Assembly: GCF_947286155.1 (NCBI RefSeq)
Contig: NZ_CAMYPD010000017.1
Coordinates: 1-53,084, forward strand
Source: an uncultured Tessaracoccus sp.
Lineage (GTDB): Bacteria > Actinomycetota > Actinomycetes > Propionibacteriales > Propionibacteriaceae
Length of the DNA stretch: 53,084 nt
Direction: 5' to 3'
Part shown: piece by piece, positions 15,372 to 23,358 of the stretch
Layout of the letters: every line of letters starts with the position of its first letter
How positions within the stretch are numbered: position 1 is the first letter of the stretch
The notes under the pieces: generated by a model
The model's database searches: none
What the model saw: only the letters and a program-made list of their open reading frames with translations
Told to the model about the DNA's origin: nothing
Position numbers and translations under genes: made by a program

Positions 15372-17852
15372 ATGTTGCACAAGTTGAGAATCCGAGTCCG
15401 CGGCTTCGTTGCCGTCATTCTTGCGCTTGCCCTCACCTCCTGTAGTGGCGGGGGTGAACGAGGAGACGTACATCTGGGAGGCGAGGCGACGCTGCAGTTG
15501 CCCGACCTGGGCGGCGAGAAATTCGTCGGCATTCCGGGCGATGTCCTTCTTGCGCTTGGGCTGATCGTCTGCGCATTCGGCCTCGGGTTTGGGCTCATCA
15601 CGTACATGCAGCTACGTCACATGCCCGCTCATCGCGCCATGCTCGACGTGGCAGAACTCATCTACGCAACGTGCAAGGCCTACCTCAAACAACAGGGGCG
15701 ATTCCTGCTGCTGCTCTGGGCATTCATCGCGACGATCATCGTCGCCTACTACCTCTTCCTGGTGGACTTCGGCTTCGGCAAGACCCTCGTCGTCATCGCG
15801 TTCTCCCTCATCGGCATGGCCGGTTCGTACGGCGTCGCGTGGTATGGAATCCGGGTCAACACCCTGGCAAACGCTCGCACCGCGCACGCGTCGCTGCGCG
15901 GCAAGCCCTACCCGTGCCACGACATCCCGCTGCGTTCGGGCATGAGTATCGGCATGGTGCTCATCTCCGTAGAGCTCGCGATGATGCTGGTGATCTTGGT
16001 GTTCCTCCCCGGCGAGATCGCTGGTGCTTGCTTCCTCGGCTTCGCCATCGGTGAATCGCTCGGTGCTGCGGCTCTGCGCATTGCGGGCGGCATCTTTACC
16101 AAGATCGCCGATATCGGCGCCGATCTCATGAAGATCGTGTTCAAGATCAAGGAAGACGACGCTCGCAACCCAGGCACGATCGCTGACTGCACCGGCGACA
16201 ATGCCGGCGACTCCGTCGGCCCTTCTGCCGACGGGTTTGAAACCTACGGTGTCACTGGTGTTGCACTCATCACCTTTATCCTTGTGGGCGTCGGCGACAC
16301 CGCGGTGCAAATCCAGTTGTTGGTGTGGCTGTTCGTCATCCGCGCCGTCATGGTGATCGCTTCCGCCATTTCCTACTACATCAACCGCGCCATGACGAGA
16401 GCGAAGTACGCGGACGCCGACGATATGGACTTCGAGCAGCCGCTCACCAACTTGGTGTGGATCACGTCCATCTGCTGCATCGTCGCGACGTTCCTCACTT
16501 CCGCGCTGCTCATCGCGCATATGCCAAACGGCATGTGGTGGAAGCTCTCGCTCATCGTGTCGTGCGGCACCATTGCCGGCGCGCTGATTCCAGAGCTCGT
16601 GAAGGTCTTTACCTCCACGAGCGCCAAACACACCCGCGAGGTCGTGGTCTCCGCACACCAGGGAGGCCCGTCGCTCAATATTCTCTCAGGCCTGGTTGCC
16701 GGCAATTTCTCCGCCTACTGGATCGGGCTGGCGATTGCGGGCCTCATGGGGATGGCCTACGGCATCTCGATGCTGGGGCTGGGCGACCTCATGCTCGCCC
16801 CAGCAGTGTTCGCCTTCGGCCTCGTCGCGTTCGGATTCCTGGGCATGGGGCCGGTGACGATCGCCGTCGACTCCTACGGACCCGTCACCGACAATGCGCA
16901 GTCCGTGTTTGAGCTCTCCACCGTCGAAGACGATCCGCAGGCACGCGCAGAACTCGCCGACGATTTCGGGCACGAGGTTGATTTTGAGCGCGCGAAGTTC
17001 TTCCTCGAAGCCAACGACGGCGCCGGCAACACCTTCAAAGCCACGGCCAAACCCGTGCTGATCGGCACCGCGGTCGTAGGCGCCACCACCATGATTTTCT
17101 CCATCATGATTGGGCTCACCGAACACCTCACCACCAACCTGGACAAGCTCTCGCTCCTGCATGCCCCGTTCCTCCTCGGCATCGTGGCCGGCGGCGCCAT
17201 GATCTACTGGTTCACTGGCGCCTCCATCCAGGCCGTCACCACGGGCGCACACCGAGCCGTCGAGTTCATCAAGGACAACATCCAGTTGGAAGGCATGGAG
17301 AAAGCCTCCGAACGCGATTCGGCCCGCGTGGTGGAAATCTGCACCAGATACGCACAAAAGGGCATGTTCAACATTTTCATGGGCGTCTTTTTTGCCACGT
17401 TGGCCTGTGCGTTCTTGGAACCGTTCTTCTTCATCGGTTACCTCATCGCGATGGCCGTCTTCGGGCTCTATCAGGCGGTGTTCATGGCGAATGCTGGCGG
17501 GGCCTGGGATAACGCCAAGAAACTCGTCGAGGTGGATCTCGATGCGAAAGCCACTCCCCTGCACGACGCGACCGTCGTCGGCGACACCGTCGGCGATCCG
17601 TTCAAGGACACCTCGTCTGTGGCGCTCAACCCCGTCATCAAGTTCACGACGTTGTTCGGCTTGCTCGCCGTCGAACTGGCCGTCGCGCTGCCCGCGCTGG
17701 GCGCCGCGTGGCTGCCGCCGGTGCTGGCGGTGGTGTTCTTCCTCGTCTCGGCCGCGTTCGTCGTGCGCTCGTTCTACGCTATGCGTATCAACCAGAACAT
17801 GGAAGATCTCGACATCGAGAAGGCGGTCGATCCCACCCCGTCGACGCCGTAG
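15372..17852 (+). CDS. hppA: Membrane-bound proton-pumping pyrophosphatase
   Basis: An 826-residue, roughly 16-helix pump that couples pyrophosphate hydrolysis to proton export. It recycles PPi made by PPDK and biosynthesis. Catalytic segments D-I-G-A-D-L-M-K and G-D-N-A-G-D are in place. The lysine in G-N-T-F-K-A-T-A-K is the signature of potassium-independent enzymes. Unusually, the N-terminus is a signal-peptide-like helix ending L-T-S-C-S-G-G-G (C24), a good lipobox, followed by a 30-residue polar stretch before the first pump helix. ATG 15372 is used; GTG 15360 is an in-frame alternative nearer the ribosome site. Confidence 0.93.
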   Translation: MLHKLRIRVRGFVAVILALALTSCSGGGERGDVHLGGEATLQLPDLGGEKFVGIPGDVLLALGLIVCAFGLGFGLITYMQLRHMPAHRAMLDVAELIYATCKAYLKQQGRFLLLLWAFIATIIVAYYLFLVDFGFGKTLVVIAFSLIGMAGSYGVAWYGIRVNTLANARTAHASLRGKPYPCHDIPLRSGMSIGMVLISVELAMMLVILVFLPGEIAGACFLGFAIGESLGAAALRIAGGIFTKIADIGADLMKIVFKIKEDDARNPGTIADCTGDNAGDSVGPSADGFETYGVTGVALITFILVGVGDTAVQIQLLVWLFVIRAVMVIASAISYYINRAMTRAKYADADDMDFEQPLTNLVWITSICCIVATFLTSALLIAHMPNGMWWKLSLIVSCGTIAGALIPELVKVFTSTSAKHTREVVVSAHQGGPSLNILSGLVAGNFSAYWIGLAIAGLMGMAYGISMLGLGDLMLAPAVFAFGLVAFGFLGMGPVTIAVDSYGPVTDNAQSVFELSTVEDDPQARAELADDFGHEVDFERAKFFLEANDGAGNTFKATAKPVLIGTAVVGATTMIFSIMIGLTEHLTTNLDKLSLLHAPFLLGIVAGGAMIYWFTGASIQAVTTGAHRAVEFIKDNIQLEGMEKASERDSARVVEICTRYAQKGMFNIFMGVFFATLACAFLEPFFFIGYLIAMAVFGLYQAVFMANAGGAWDNAKKLVEVDLDAKATPLHDATVVGDTVGDPFKDTSSVALNPVIKFTTLFGLLAVELAVALPALGAAWLPPVLAVVFFLVSAAFVVRSFYAMRINQNMEDLDIEKAVDPTPSTP

Positions 17853-17870
17853 CCCGAAGGAGGCGTGCGC

Positions 17871-18245
17871 ATGGTGGCTCGGATGATTGTGGTTGCGGGG
17901 GCCCTCGCGCTCACGCTGGTCGCTGGAAGTACTCTGGAGCTGCTCGTGATACCCGTGCCTTGGGCGCTGGCGGTGATCGCACTCGGCTGGCGCTTGGGCA
18001 GCGGCAACCCGGCGCGACGTCAGGCGTGGGCCGCAACAGCACTGGCCGCGCCCCTGCTGGGCCTCGCCGCCTTCGCACTGTGGTTGTGGACGGCCCTGCA
18101 CGATCCCTACACGCCGGAACCGGCCCTGCTCGGGCTCCTCGCGCGAGTGGGCGCAGGCGCAGCCCTGGCCATGCTCGGATTCGGCGCCCTGCGCCGCTTC
18201 GAGACCCGCGCCCACCGGCCCACGCCCCAGCCTGCCAACCACTGA
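17871..18245 (+). CDS. Small hydrophobic membrane protein downstream of hppA
   Basis: A 124-residue protein with about four membrane segments (5-20, 25-42, 54-76, 88-106) and a basic tail ending in proline-rich sequence. AAGGAGG (17857-17863) is seven bases before ATG 17871, so that ATG is chosen over GTG 17865. It follows hppA by 18 bases and should be co-transcribed. I recognise no family. Confidence 0.7.
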   Translation: MVARMIVVAGALALTLVAGSTLELLVIPVPWALAVIALGWRLGSGNPARRQAWAATALAAPLLGLAAFALWLWTALHDPYTPEPALLGLLARVGAGAALAMLGFGALRRFETRAHRPTPQPANH

Positions 18246-18454
18246 CCGCCTAAGCGCAACGTCATTGCTCTCGTGTCAGCCTGCAATCGACAACAGCGTC
18301 CCTTCGGCATGCATACCTCATCAACGCGGCCATCGTGATTTTCGGGGGTAGTTCTGTGAGGCACGGCCCCGAGCTTTTCTGTCCGGAGAGGTTCGGTACG
18401 CGCTTGGCTGACTGGCTTGTCATTGTTCTCGGTCATGCTCATAGTCATTCTCCG

Positions 18455-18880
18455 TCAGATCAGCTTGACCTCTTGCGCAGACCATTTGACGCCCCTCCAT
18501 GTGCCCACCAGCCAGCGCCGCCAGAGATGTTGCCGACTTTCTTCACATCCAGGTGGAGCGTGTGACTTGGATAGTAGGTGATGATCTCGCCAAGCCGACG
18601 CAGGTGTTCCCCCTTATGGAGTGCCGTCTCGGATCCGGTTCAACCCGAGCCAGGCCAGCCACCCTGCCACCGTCCGAACACTACACCGGGCATGGCGTCG
18701 ATCAGTGAGCTCGCGGGCGATCCGACGTGCTAACCACCCATGCTTCCGACACCAGAACGCGACCAGCTCCGCTACTGCCACACTCAGACGTGTTGGCCGG
18801 TGCAGCGGAGCACTCTAGCGGCCCTCCAGCCCTGCCGCACCGGCGGTTTGATAGCGGACGACCCATTTCGATCATGTCAA
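18455..18880 (-). mobile_element. Relic of an IS481-type transposase
   Basis: Reading leftward from about 18880: K-W-V-V-R-Y-Q-T-A-G-A-A-G-L, a stop codon, then R-R-I-A-R-E-L-T-D-R and V-R-T-V-A-G-W-L-A-W-L-G-L-N-R-I-R-D. A frameshift follows near 18620, then H-L-D-V-K-K-V-G-N-I-S-G-G-A-G-W-W-A-H-G. These match the helix-turn-helix region and first catalytic-Asp region of IS481/IS3-like transposases. The gene has an in-frame stop, a frameshift and no start, and it breaks off near 18490 before the rest of the DDE domain. No terminal repeats are evident. The remaining non-coding stretch 18246-18454 shows nothing I recognise. Confidence 0.75.
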
Positions 18881-18936
18881 GCGGGCCCGTCGTTATGGCC
18901 CAACACTATCGGGACTGCAATGACCCCATACATTCG

Positions 18937-18942
18937 TATACT
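18937..18942 (+). promoter_or_regulatory. Leaderless promoter of cassette 2
   Basis: TATACT, a near-consensus -10 box, ends six bases before ATG 18949. It is the strongest -10 among the leaderless genes here. The -35 region is weak. Confidence 0.6.
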
Positions 18943-18948
18943 AACGGC

Positions 18949-19503
18949 ATGTCAGAGAACAGGGCTACAGTCTGCACATTCGCCTTCGATGCGGAGGGGA
19001 AGGTGACGGCTGCAGAAATCTGCGACGGATGGAGCCAGCAATTGGCAAAAGGAAGCCTCAATGAGGCCCTTCTGGCCGATTATGTAATGAGCCGAGCCGA
19101 TGCCGCCTCCATCTCGCTTCCCGCCATACCAGCTACGATTCGCCGACTGCCGAAGAACGTGACTACTGAACTGAGCGCGCGGACCCGTTCTGTGATCGAG
19201 GATGCCCTCGCCGCCCTTGCCGAAAGCAGGAACAGTCCCGTCCAGAAAGAAGAATCATCACCTGAAAGCATCGAAGTGCACGATTCTGATCGGCATGTGA
19301 TTCTCACCTGTGTGGGGGATACCGTCGTCAGCTGCGAGGTAGATACGACTTGGGCGCGGGCGAAAGATTGGACCGACATCGAGGAAGTACTCGTCGAAGC
19401 TTTTGCGCAGGTCGAGGCGGCGGAGTCGTTTACGCCTACTCGCCGTTGGCTAGCACAGTTGCACCAGATTGCCCAGGAATTCACTGAATACCAGGAAGGT
19501 TGA
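18949..19503 (+). CDS. Cassette 2 protein A: tandem YbaB-like protein
   Basis: A 184-residue paralogue of the protein at 4768-5322. Both halves repeat the pattern beta-hairpin, W, helix: F-A-F-D-A-E-G-K-V-T-A-A-E...D-G-W near the start, and H-V-I-L-T-C-V-G-D...T-T-W-A-R-A-K-D-W near 115-140. The second follows the YbaB/EbfC layout. The gene is leaderless and begins an operon with B, C and a membrane gene at spacings of a few bases. Its coding sequence looks more A/T-rich than its neighbours, which fits acquisition from outside. Biochemical role is unknown. Confidence 0.75.
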   Translation: MSENRATVCTFAFDAEGKVTAAEICDGWSQQLAKGSLNEALLADYVMSRADAASISLPAIPATIRRLPKNVTTELSARTRSVIEDALAALAESRNSPVQKEESSPESIEVHDSDRHVILTCVGDTVVSCEVDTTWARAKDWTDIEEVLVEAFAQVEAAESFTPTRRWLAQLHQIAQEFTEYQEG

Positions 19504-19507
19504 CCAC

Positions 19508-19843
19508 ATGGATTACGACACCCTCAAGCACAGGTTCGGCTGGTTCAAGGAAGAGGCAGACCGACTCGACGAAATCTCTGCACGCCTCGACTGTGAGAGA
19601 AGGAATGTCGAAGGCATACACCTCCATATGACGAATGCATACTTCAGCAGCCTTCAGACCGAATACAACGGTCTGCATGAGGCTCTGACCGGTGGCAAAG
19701 GTTCTTTGGACGAAGGATCGACGCTGACCGACAACTACGCTGGGGCCATCCGCCGTACAGGACGGACATACCTGAAGCAAGAAGCCGAGAATGAGGAGGA
19801 TGCGACCAGAATCACCAAACTGATGGACAACGAGAACTTCTGA
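19508..19843 (+). CDS. Cassette 2 protein B: small Esx/EspC-like helical protein
   Basis: This 111-residue protein shares L-K-x-R-x-x-W-F-x-E-E at its start and T-G-R-x-Y-L-x-x-E (Y88, E92) near its end with the cassette 1 protein at 4421-4762. The middle has diverged. The C-terminal tyrosine/glutamate pair fits the ESX export signal. ATG 19508 is four bases after the stop of A, with AGGTTGACC upstream as a modest ribosome site. There is no W-x-G, so it is not a canonical WXG100 protein. Confidence 0.75.
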   Translation: MDYDTLKHRFGWFKEEADRLDEISARLDCERRNVEGIHLHMTNAYFSSLQTEYNGLHEALTGGKGSLDEGSTLTDNYAGAIRRTGRTYLKQEAENEEDATRITKLMDNENF

Positions 19844-19855
19844 AAGGTGTCTGAG

Positions 19856-20572
19856 ATGGGTAACGATGTTGACTATGAAAACTCGCTCAAAGAACTGAGC
19901 ACCGAGATTACCAACCTCGAGCGCGACTTGCCTGCAGCTGTCGACCGAGTGTTCGAGGAACTATCTCACTGGGTGCCTGGGTTCGTCCTGGACCCGGCCC
20001 GTAACCAAGTCAACGACGCGATGGCCAGCCTGCCGCAACATGCGCAGAAGGCGCGCGATTTCTGCTCGGACGAATGCGGCAAAATCTATGACGTTCATTC
20101 TATGACTGATGCAGCTAACGTCTACCGGACGCTCAAGGTGTCCGAGATCGCCCAACTCGTCGATACACTCGTCGCCAGCAGTCCAGATTGGCAATCACCG
20201 GCGAAGGACATGTATTCAACGAGACGTCTTGTTGCTCAGTCAAAGGCCCGCACCACGTCATCAACGATCAAGGACATGATCAGTGTTTTCGACGATCTCG
20301 ATTCTGCTACTGATTCATACTTCCTCGGCGCGACCCTCTTAGTCGCAGGCATCATTGTCGCGGTCGTGGGCATCCTCCTGGCAATCCCGTCTGGAGGTTG
20401 GGGACTGGTGGTGTCAATCATCGGCGGACTGATCACGCTGGCTGGATGGTTCACGCTTCCCGACATGTCTGGTGAATTGACGGCTGCTCAAGAGAAATTC
20501 TCCAGCCTCGCGAGCGACCTCAAAGCAGTGTCGTGGGGCGAACCAACTACAGACGCGGCCTGGAGTTGGTAG
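19856..20572 (+). CDS. Cassette 2 protein C: helical protein with C-terminal membrane hairpin
   Basis: This 238-residue protein has the architecture of the one at 3640-4416. It has an N-terminal helical region, a D-W-Q-S...M-Y segment (111-120), D-S-Y-F-L-G (153-158), and two hydrophobic segments (about 157-178 and 181-199) joined by P-S-G-G-W-G-L-V-V, then L-P-D-M. The termini and most helical residues differ, so only the hairpin core is strongly kept. AAAGG (19843-19847) is eight bases before ATG 19856; an earlier GTG at 19847 overlaps the ribosome site. The core suggests membrane insertion. Confidence 0.75.
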   Translation: MGNDVDYENSLKELSTEITNLERDLPAAVDRVFEELSHWVPGFVLDPARNQVNDAMASLPQHAQKARDFCSDECGKIYDVHSMTDAANVYRTLKVSEIAQLVDTLVASSPDWQSPAKDMYSTRRLVAQSKARTTSSTIKDMISVFDDLDSATDSYFLGATLLVAGIIVAVVGILLAIPSGGWGLVVSIIGGLITLAGWFTLPDMSGELTAAQEKFSSLASDLKAVSWGEPTTDAAWSW

Positions 20573-20573
20573 C

Positions 20574-20948
20574 TTGACCAACCGCACGCTCCTCGAAGCC
20601 ACGACGCTCGTTGGCGCAGCAACGCTCACACTCAGCGCCGGACTCGCCATCACCCTCAGCCCTTGGTTCCTCGGGCTGACCGTCGGGGCGCTGCTCGCAC
20701 TCGCCGGCCTCGCTGCCATCCTCAGGTCAGCAACGAGGCTGCGAGTGCGAGCCAATTTGGATGCCGAGGTGCCTGGCCCACCACCTAGTGTGATTGCTTC
20801 CCTCGCCGGATTGCTCGCACTAGCCGTACCAGTAGTCGTCCACGTTAAAGTCGGAATCCTCTCGTCTCCGGCGAGCGTGGCAGTGCTTATCGCCTCAGCG
20901 CTGGTGGTGCTCGGAGCAGCAATATTGGCCTTCCGCTGGTGCCGCTGA
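20574..20948 (+). CDS. Four-helix membrane protein ending cassette 2
   Basis: This 124-residue protein starts at TTG, one base after the stop of protein C, so it is translationally linked to C. Four membrane segments lie at about 7-27, 30-50, 72-91 and 98-120, with the basic loop R-S-A-T-R-L-R-V-R between the pairs. I recognise no family. Being the last gene of the operon, directly behind a hairpin protein, is the usual place for an immunity protein, but that is a guess. Confidence 0.65.
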   Translation: MTNRTLLEATTLVGAATLTLSAGLAITLSPWFLGLTVGALLALAGLAAILRSATRLRVRANLDAEVPGPPPSVIASLAGLLALAVPVVVHVKVGILSSPASVAVLIASALVVLGAAILAFRWCR

Positions 20949-20956
20949 CACGCAAT

Positions 20957-21071
20957 TTCGACACTGCGGTAGTGTTCGTGATCCGCTCCTTCTATGGCGT
21001 GCACATCAACCATGCGTATAGAGGACCTGCAGCTCGAGGATGCCGTCGATCCCATGCCCTCCACCGTGTGA
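20957..21071 (+). pseudogene. hppA: Displaced copy of the hppA 3' end
   Basis: The sequence reads T-A-V-V-F-V-I-R-S-F-Y-G-V-H-I-N and then, after a one-base insertion near 21020, E-D-L-Q-L-E-D-A-V-D-P-M-P-S-T-V and a stop. The true hppA ends V-V-R-S-F-Y-A-M-R-I-N...E-D-L-D-I-E-K-A-V-D-P-T-P-S-T-P. Differences are mostly synonymous or conservative, so this piece came from a once-working, diverged hppA and not from a recent copy of the local gene. Nothing earlier of hppA is found. Confidence 0.75.
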
Positions 21072-21203
21072 CACTTTTCAACTGATGCGTTCGCTGAGCC
21101 GCGACTCGCCGGGGCAGCGCACCAGCTTCTTGATGACTCACCCATAGAATCAACAACGGTACGGGCCCACACGGCCTCCTTCCCCGACCGTGATGGAGTG
21201 TGA

Positions 21204-23291
21204 ATGAGCAGCACTTATGACCCGTTGGTCGGTCAGGTGCTGGACGGTCGCTACGAGATCGTCGCGAAAGTGGCACGTGGCGGCATGGCCACGGTGTATC
21301 GAGCGCGCGACTTGAGATTGTCGCGCATCGTCGCGCTCAAAGTGATGCGCGCCGATCTCGGCGAGGACGACGAATTCGTCGCAAAGTTCGACCGCGAGGC
21401 ACGCTCCGCCGCCGTCCTCTCCCACCAGAACGTGGTGAGCATTTTCGATCAAGGCACCGCGCAGGGTCAGCCCTACATCGTGATGGAGTTCGTCAACGGT
21501 GAGACCCTGCGCCGCGTGGTGAGCCGCGAGGCGCCGTTGCGCCCTGAACGGGCGCTCGCCTACATGGAAGACATCGCATCCGCGCTCGCCGCCGCGCACG
21601 AGGCCGGTGTGGTGCACCGCGACATCAAACCCGAGAATGTGCTCATCTCGCACCGCGGGCAGCTCAAAGTGGTGGATTTCGGCCTTGCTCGACGCATCGG
21701 CTCGCCGCAGATGACCGCGACGGGGGTGCTCGTCGGCACGGCAAGCTACCTGCCGCCGGAACTGGTGACGCACTCGCGTCCCGACGCACGTAGCGACATC
21801 TACTCCGCCGGCATCCTGCTGTTCGAGCTCCTCACCGGCACGAAGCCCCACACCGGCGAAAACAACTACCAAATCGCGTACCGACATGTGAATGTCGACG
21901 TGCCCCGCCCCAGCGAGCGGCTGCGAGAGCGCGGGCGACGAAATTCATGGCCGTTGCCGGATTACCTCGACGCACTCGTCATGGCCGCCACGGCACGCGA
22001 TCCCGAGCGGCGCATCGAAGACGGGCGAGAACTGCTGCGAGTGGTGCGCCGCTGTCTCCATGAGCTCGAATCCAGCGGCTACGCCGACAACCCGGCGCTG
22101 GCCTCAAGCCTCATGCCTGAGCCGTCGGATGGCGACATCACGCAGCCCATCACCCCGAAGCTGGAGCGGCCCCGCCCGTCGGCGAGTTCCCAGATTCCCT
22201 CGGCATACGCCGCGTCGCCCGACGACGTCGCCCCCGCCAGCAGTTCGTCGCCCGAACCCCAATGGCAGCCGGAACCGCACACAAGCTCCGCAGCACTCGC
22301 CAGGGACAGCCGCTCCCCCGCAGCCGCCCCGACGCGACGCAGCCAACACCGCGCCCCTCAAAGCCAGCGCACGCCGGTGTTCCAGGTGTCTCGCGCAGCT
22401 GTGCACCGGCGGCGACGAGGCATCGTCGCGCTCATCGCCCTCATCGTGCTCACGGTGGGTGCGGGTACAGGCTCGTGGTGGTTCGCCTCGGGACGATACA
22501 CGGCCGTGCCCGCGTTAGAGGGTCAGACGGAGGCCGCTGCGCAGGATGCGGCCGAGGCAGCGGAGCTTCGGCTCGACACATCGTCGGCCTATTCGGAGGA
22601 CGTGCCCGCCGGGCAGGTGGTGAGCACCGACCCTCGAGCAGGCGACAAGGTGCTGCGTAAGTCGACGGTGCTCGTCGTCATCTCGCTCGGCCCGGAACGG
22701 TACTCGATGCCGAAGGTGGTGGGGCTCACCCTCGACGAGGCCCGCACGGCGCTGCAGTCGGAAAAGCTGCAGGTGGGGAACGTTGAAGAGGTGTGGAACG
22801 AGGAAGCGCCGGCGGGGCAAGTGCTCAAAGCCTCGCAGGAGCCTGACGCGCAGCTGAAGCGCGGCACCAGCGTCGATCTGGTCGTGTCCAAGGGGCCCGA
22901 GCCCATCGAAATTCAGGACTACACAGGGCAGTCCGCGACCAGGGCGAAGAAGGAGCTCGAAGAGGCCGGGTTCACCGTCAAAGTCTCGGAGGAACATGAC
23001 AAGACCGTGGAGAAGGGCAAGGTGATCTCCCAATCGCCGAAATCCGGCCACGGCAAGCGCGGTGACGAGGTGCAGCTCGTGAGCTCGCTGGGCCCGGTCA
23101 TGGTGACGGTGCCGGACGTGCGCTACAAGTCGACGAAGGACGCCGAGAAGGCGCTGAGCGATGCGGGGCTTACCTACGAGATCGAGCGCGCCAATGAGTT
23201 CCCGCTGCCGCTCAATATTGCGGCAGGCACCAACCCCGGAGCGGGCACGAAGGTGCCCGAGGGCAGCAAGGTGATTCTGCAGATCACCTGA
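21204..23291 (+). CDS. pknL: PASTA-domain serine/threonine protein kinase
   Basis: A 695-residue receptor kinase. The cytoplasmic kinase domain (about 12-280) has the glycine loop A-R-G-G-M-A-T-V-Y, the lysine in V-A-L-K-V-M, H-R-D-I-K-P-E-N near 138 and D-F-G-L-A-R. A Ser/Pro/Ala-rich juxtamembrane linker follows, then one membrane helix (about 408-428) and four PASTA repeats that bind peptidoglycan fragments. GGAG lies five bases before ATG 21204. The position between idsA and aroG matches pknL of mycobacteria and corynebacteria. Confidence 0.92.
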   Translation: MSSTYDPLVGQVLDGRYEIVAKVARGGMATVYRARDLRLSRIVALKVMRADLGEDDEFVAKFDREARSAAVLSHQNVVSIFDQGTAQGQPYIVMEFVNGETLRRVVSREAPLRPERALAYMEDIASALAAAHEAGVVHRDIKPENVLISHRGQLKVVDFGLARRIGSPQMTATGVLVGTASYLPPELVTHSRPDARSDIYSAGILLFELLTGTKPHTGENNYQIAYRHVNVDVPRPSERLRERGRRNSWPLPDYLDALVMAATARDPERRIEDGRELLRVVRRCLHELESSGYADNPALASSLMPEPSDGDITQPITPKLERPRPSASSQIPSAYAASPDDVAPASSSSPEPQWQPEPHTSSAALARDSRSPAAAPTRRSQHRAPQSQRTPVFQVSRAAVHRRRRGIVALIALIVLTVGAGTGSWWFASGRYTAVPALEGQTEAAAQDAAEAAELRLDTSSAYSEDVPAGQVVSTDPRAGDKVLRKSTVLVVISLGPERYSMPKVVGLTLDEARTALQSEKLQVGNVEEVWNEEAPAGQVLKASQEPDAQLKRGTSVDLVVSKGPEPIEIQDYTGQSATRAKKELEEAGFTVKVSEEHDKTVEKGKVISQSPKSGHGKRGDEVQLVSSLGPVMVTVPDVRYKSTKDAEKALSDAGLTYEIERANEFPLPLNIAAGTNPGAGTKVPEGSKVILQIT

Positions 23292-23358
23292 CCGATGTAG
23301 CCCACGACGACCGCCTGGCCCACTACCCTGTTGGTACGGAGAGGAAGGTCGAACGCTT

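Noticed and set aside
16686..18242. 518-codon minus-strand frame
   Set aside because: It is antisense to hppA and the small membrane gene, with histidine- and arginine-rich composition typical of shadows.
18107..18448. 113-codon minus-strand frame next to the IS relic
   Set aside because: No transposase or other motif is visible, and it runs antisense into the gene at 17871-18245.
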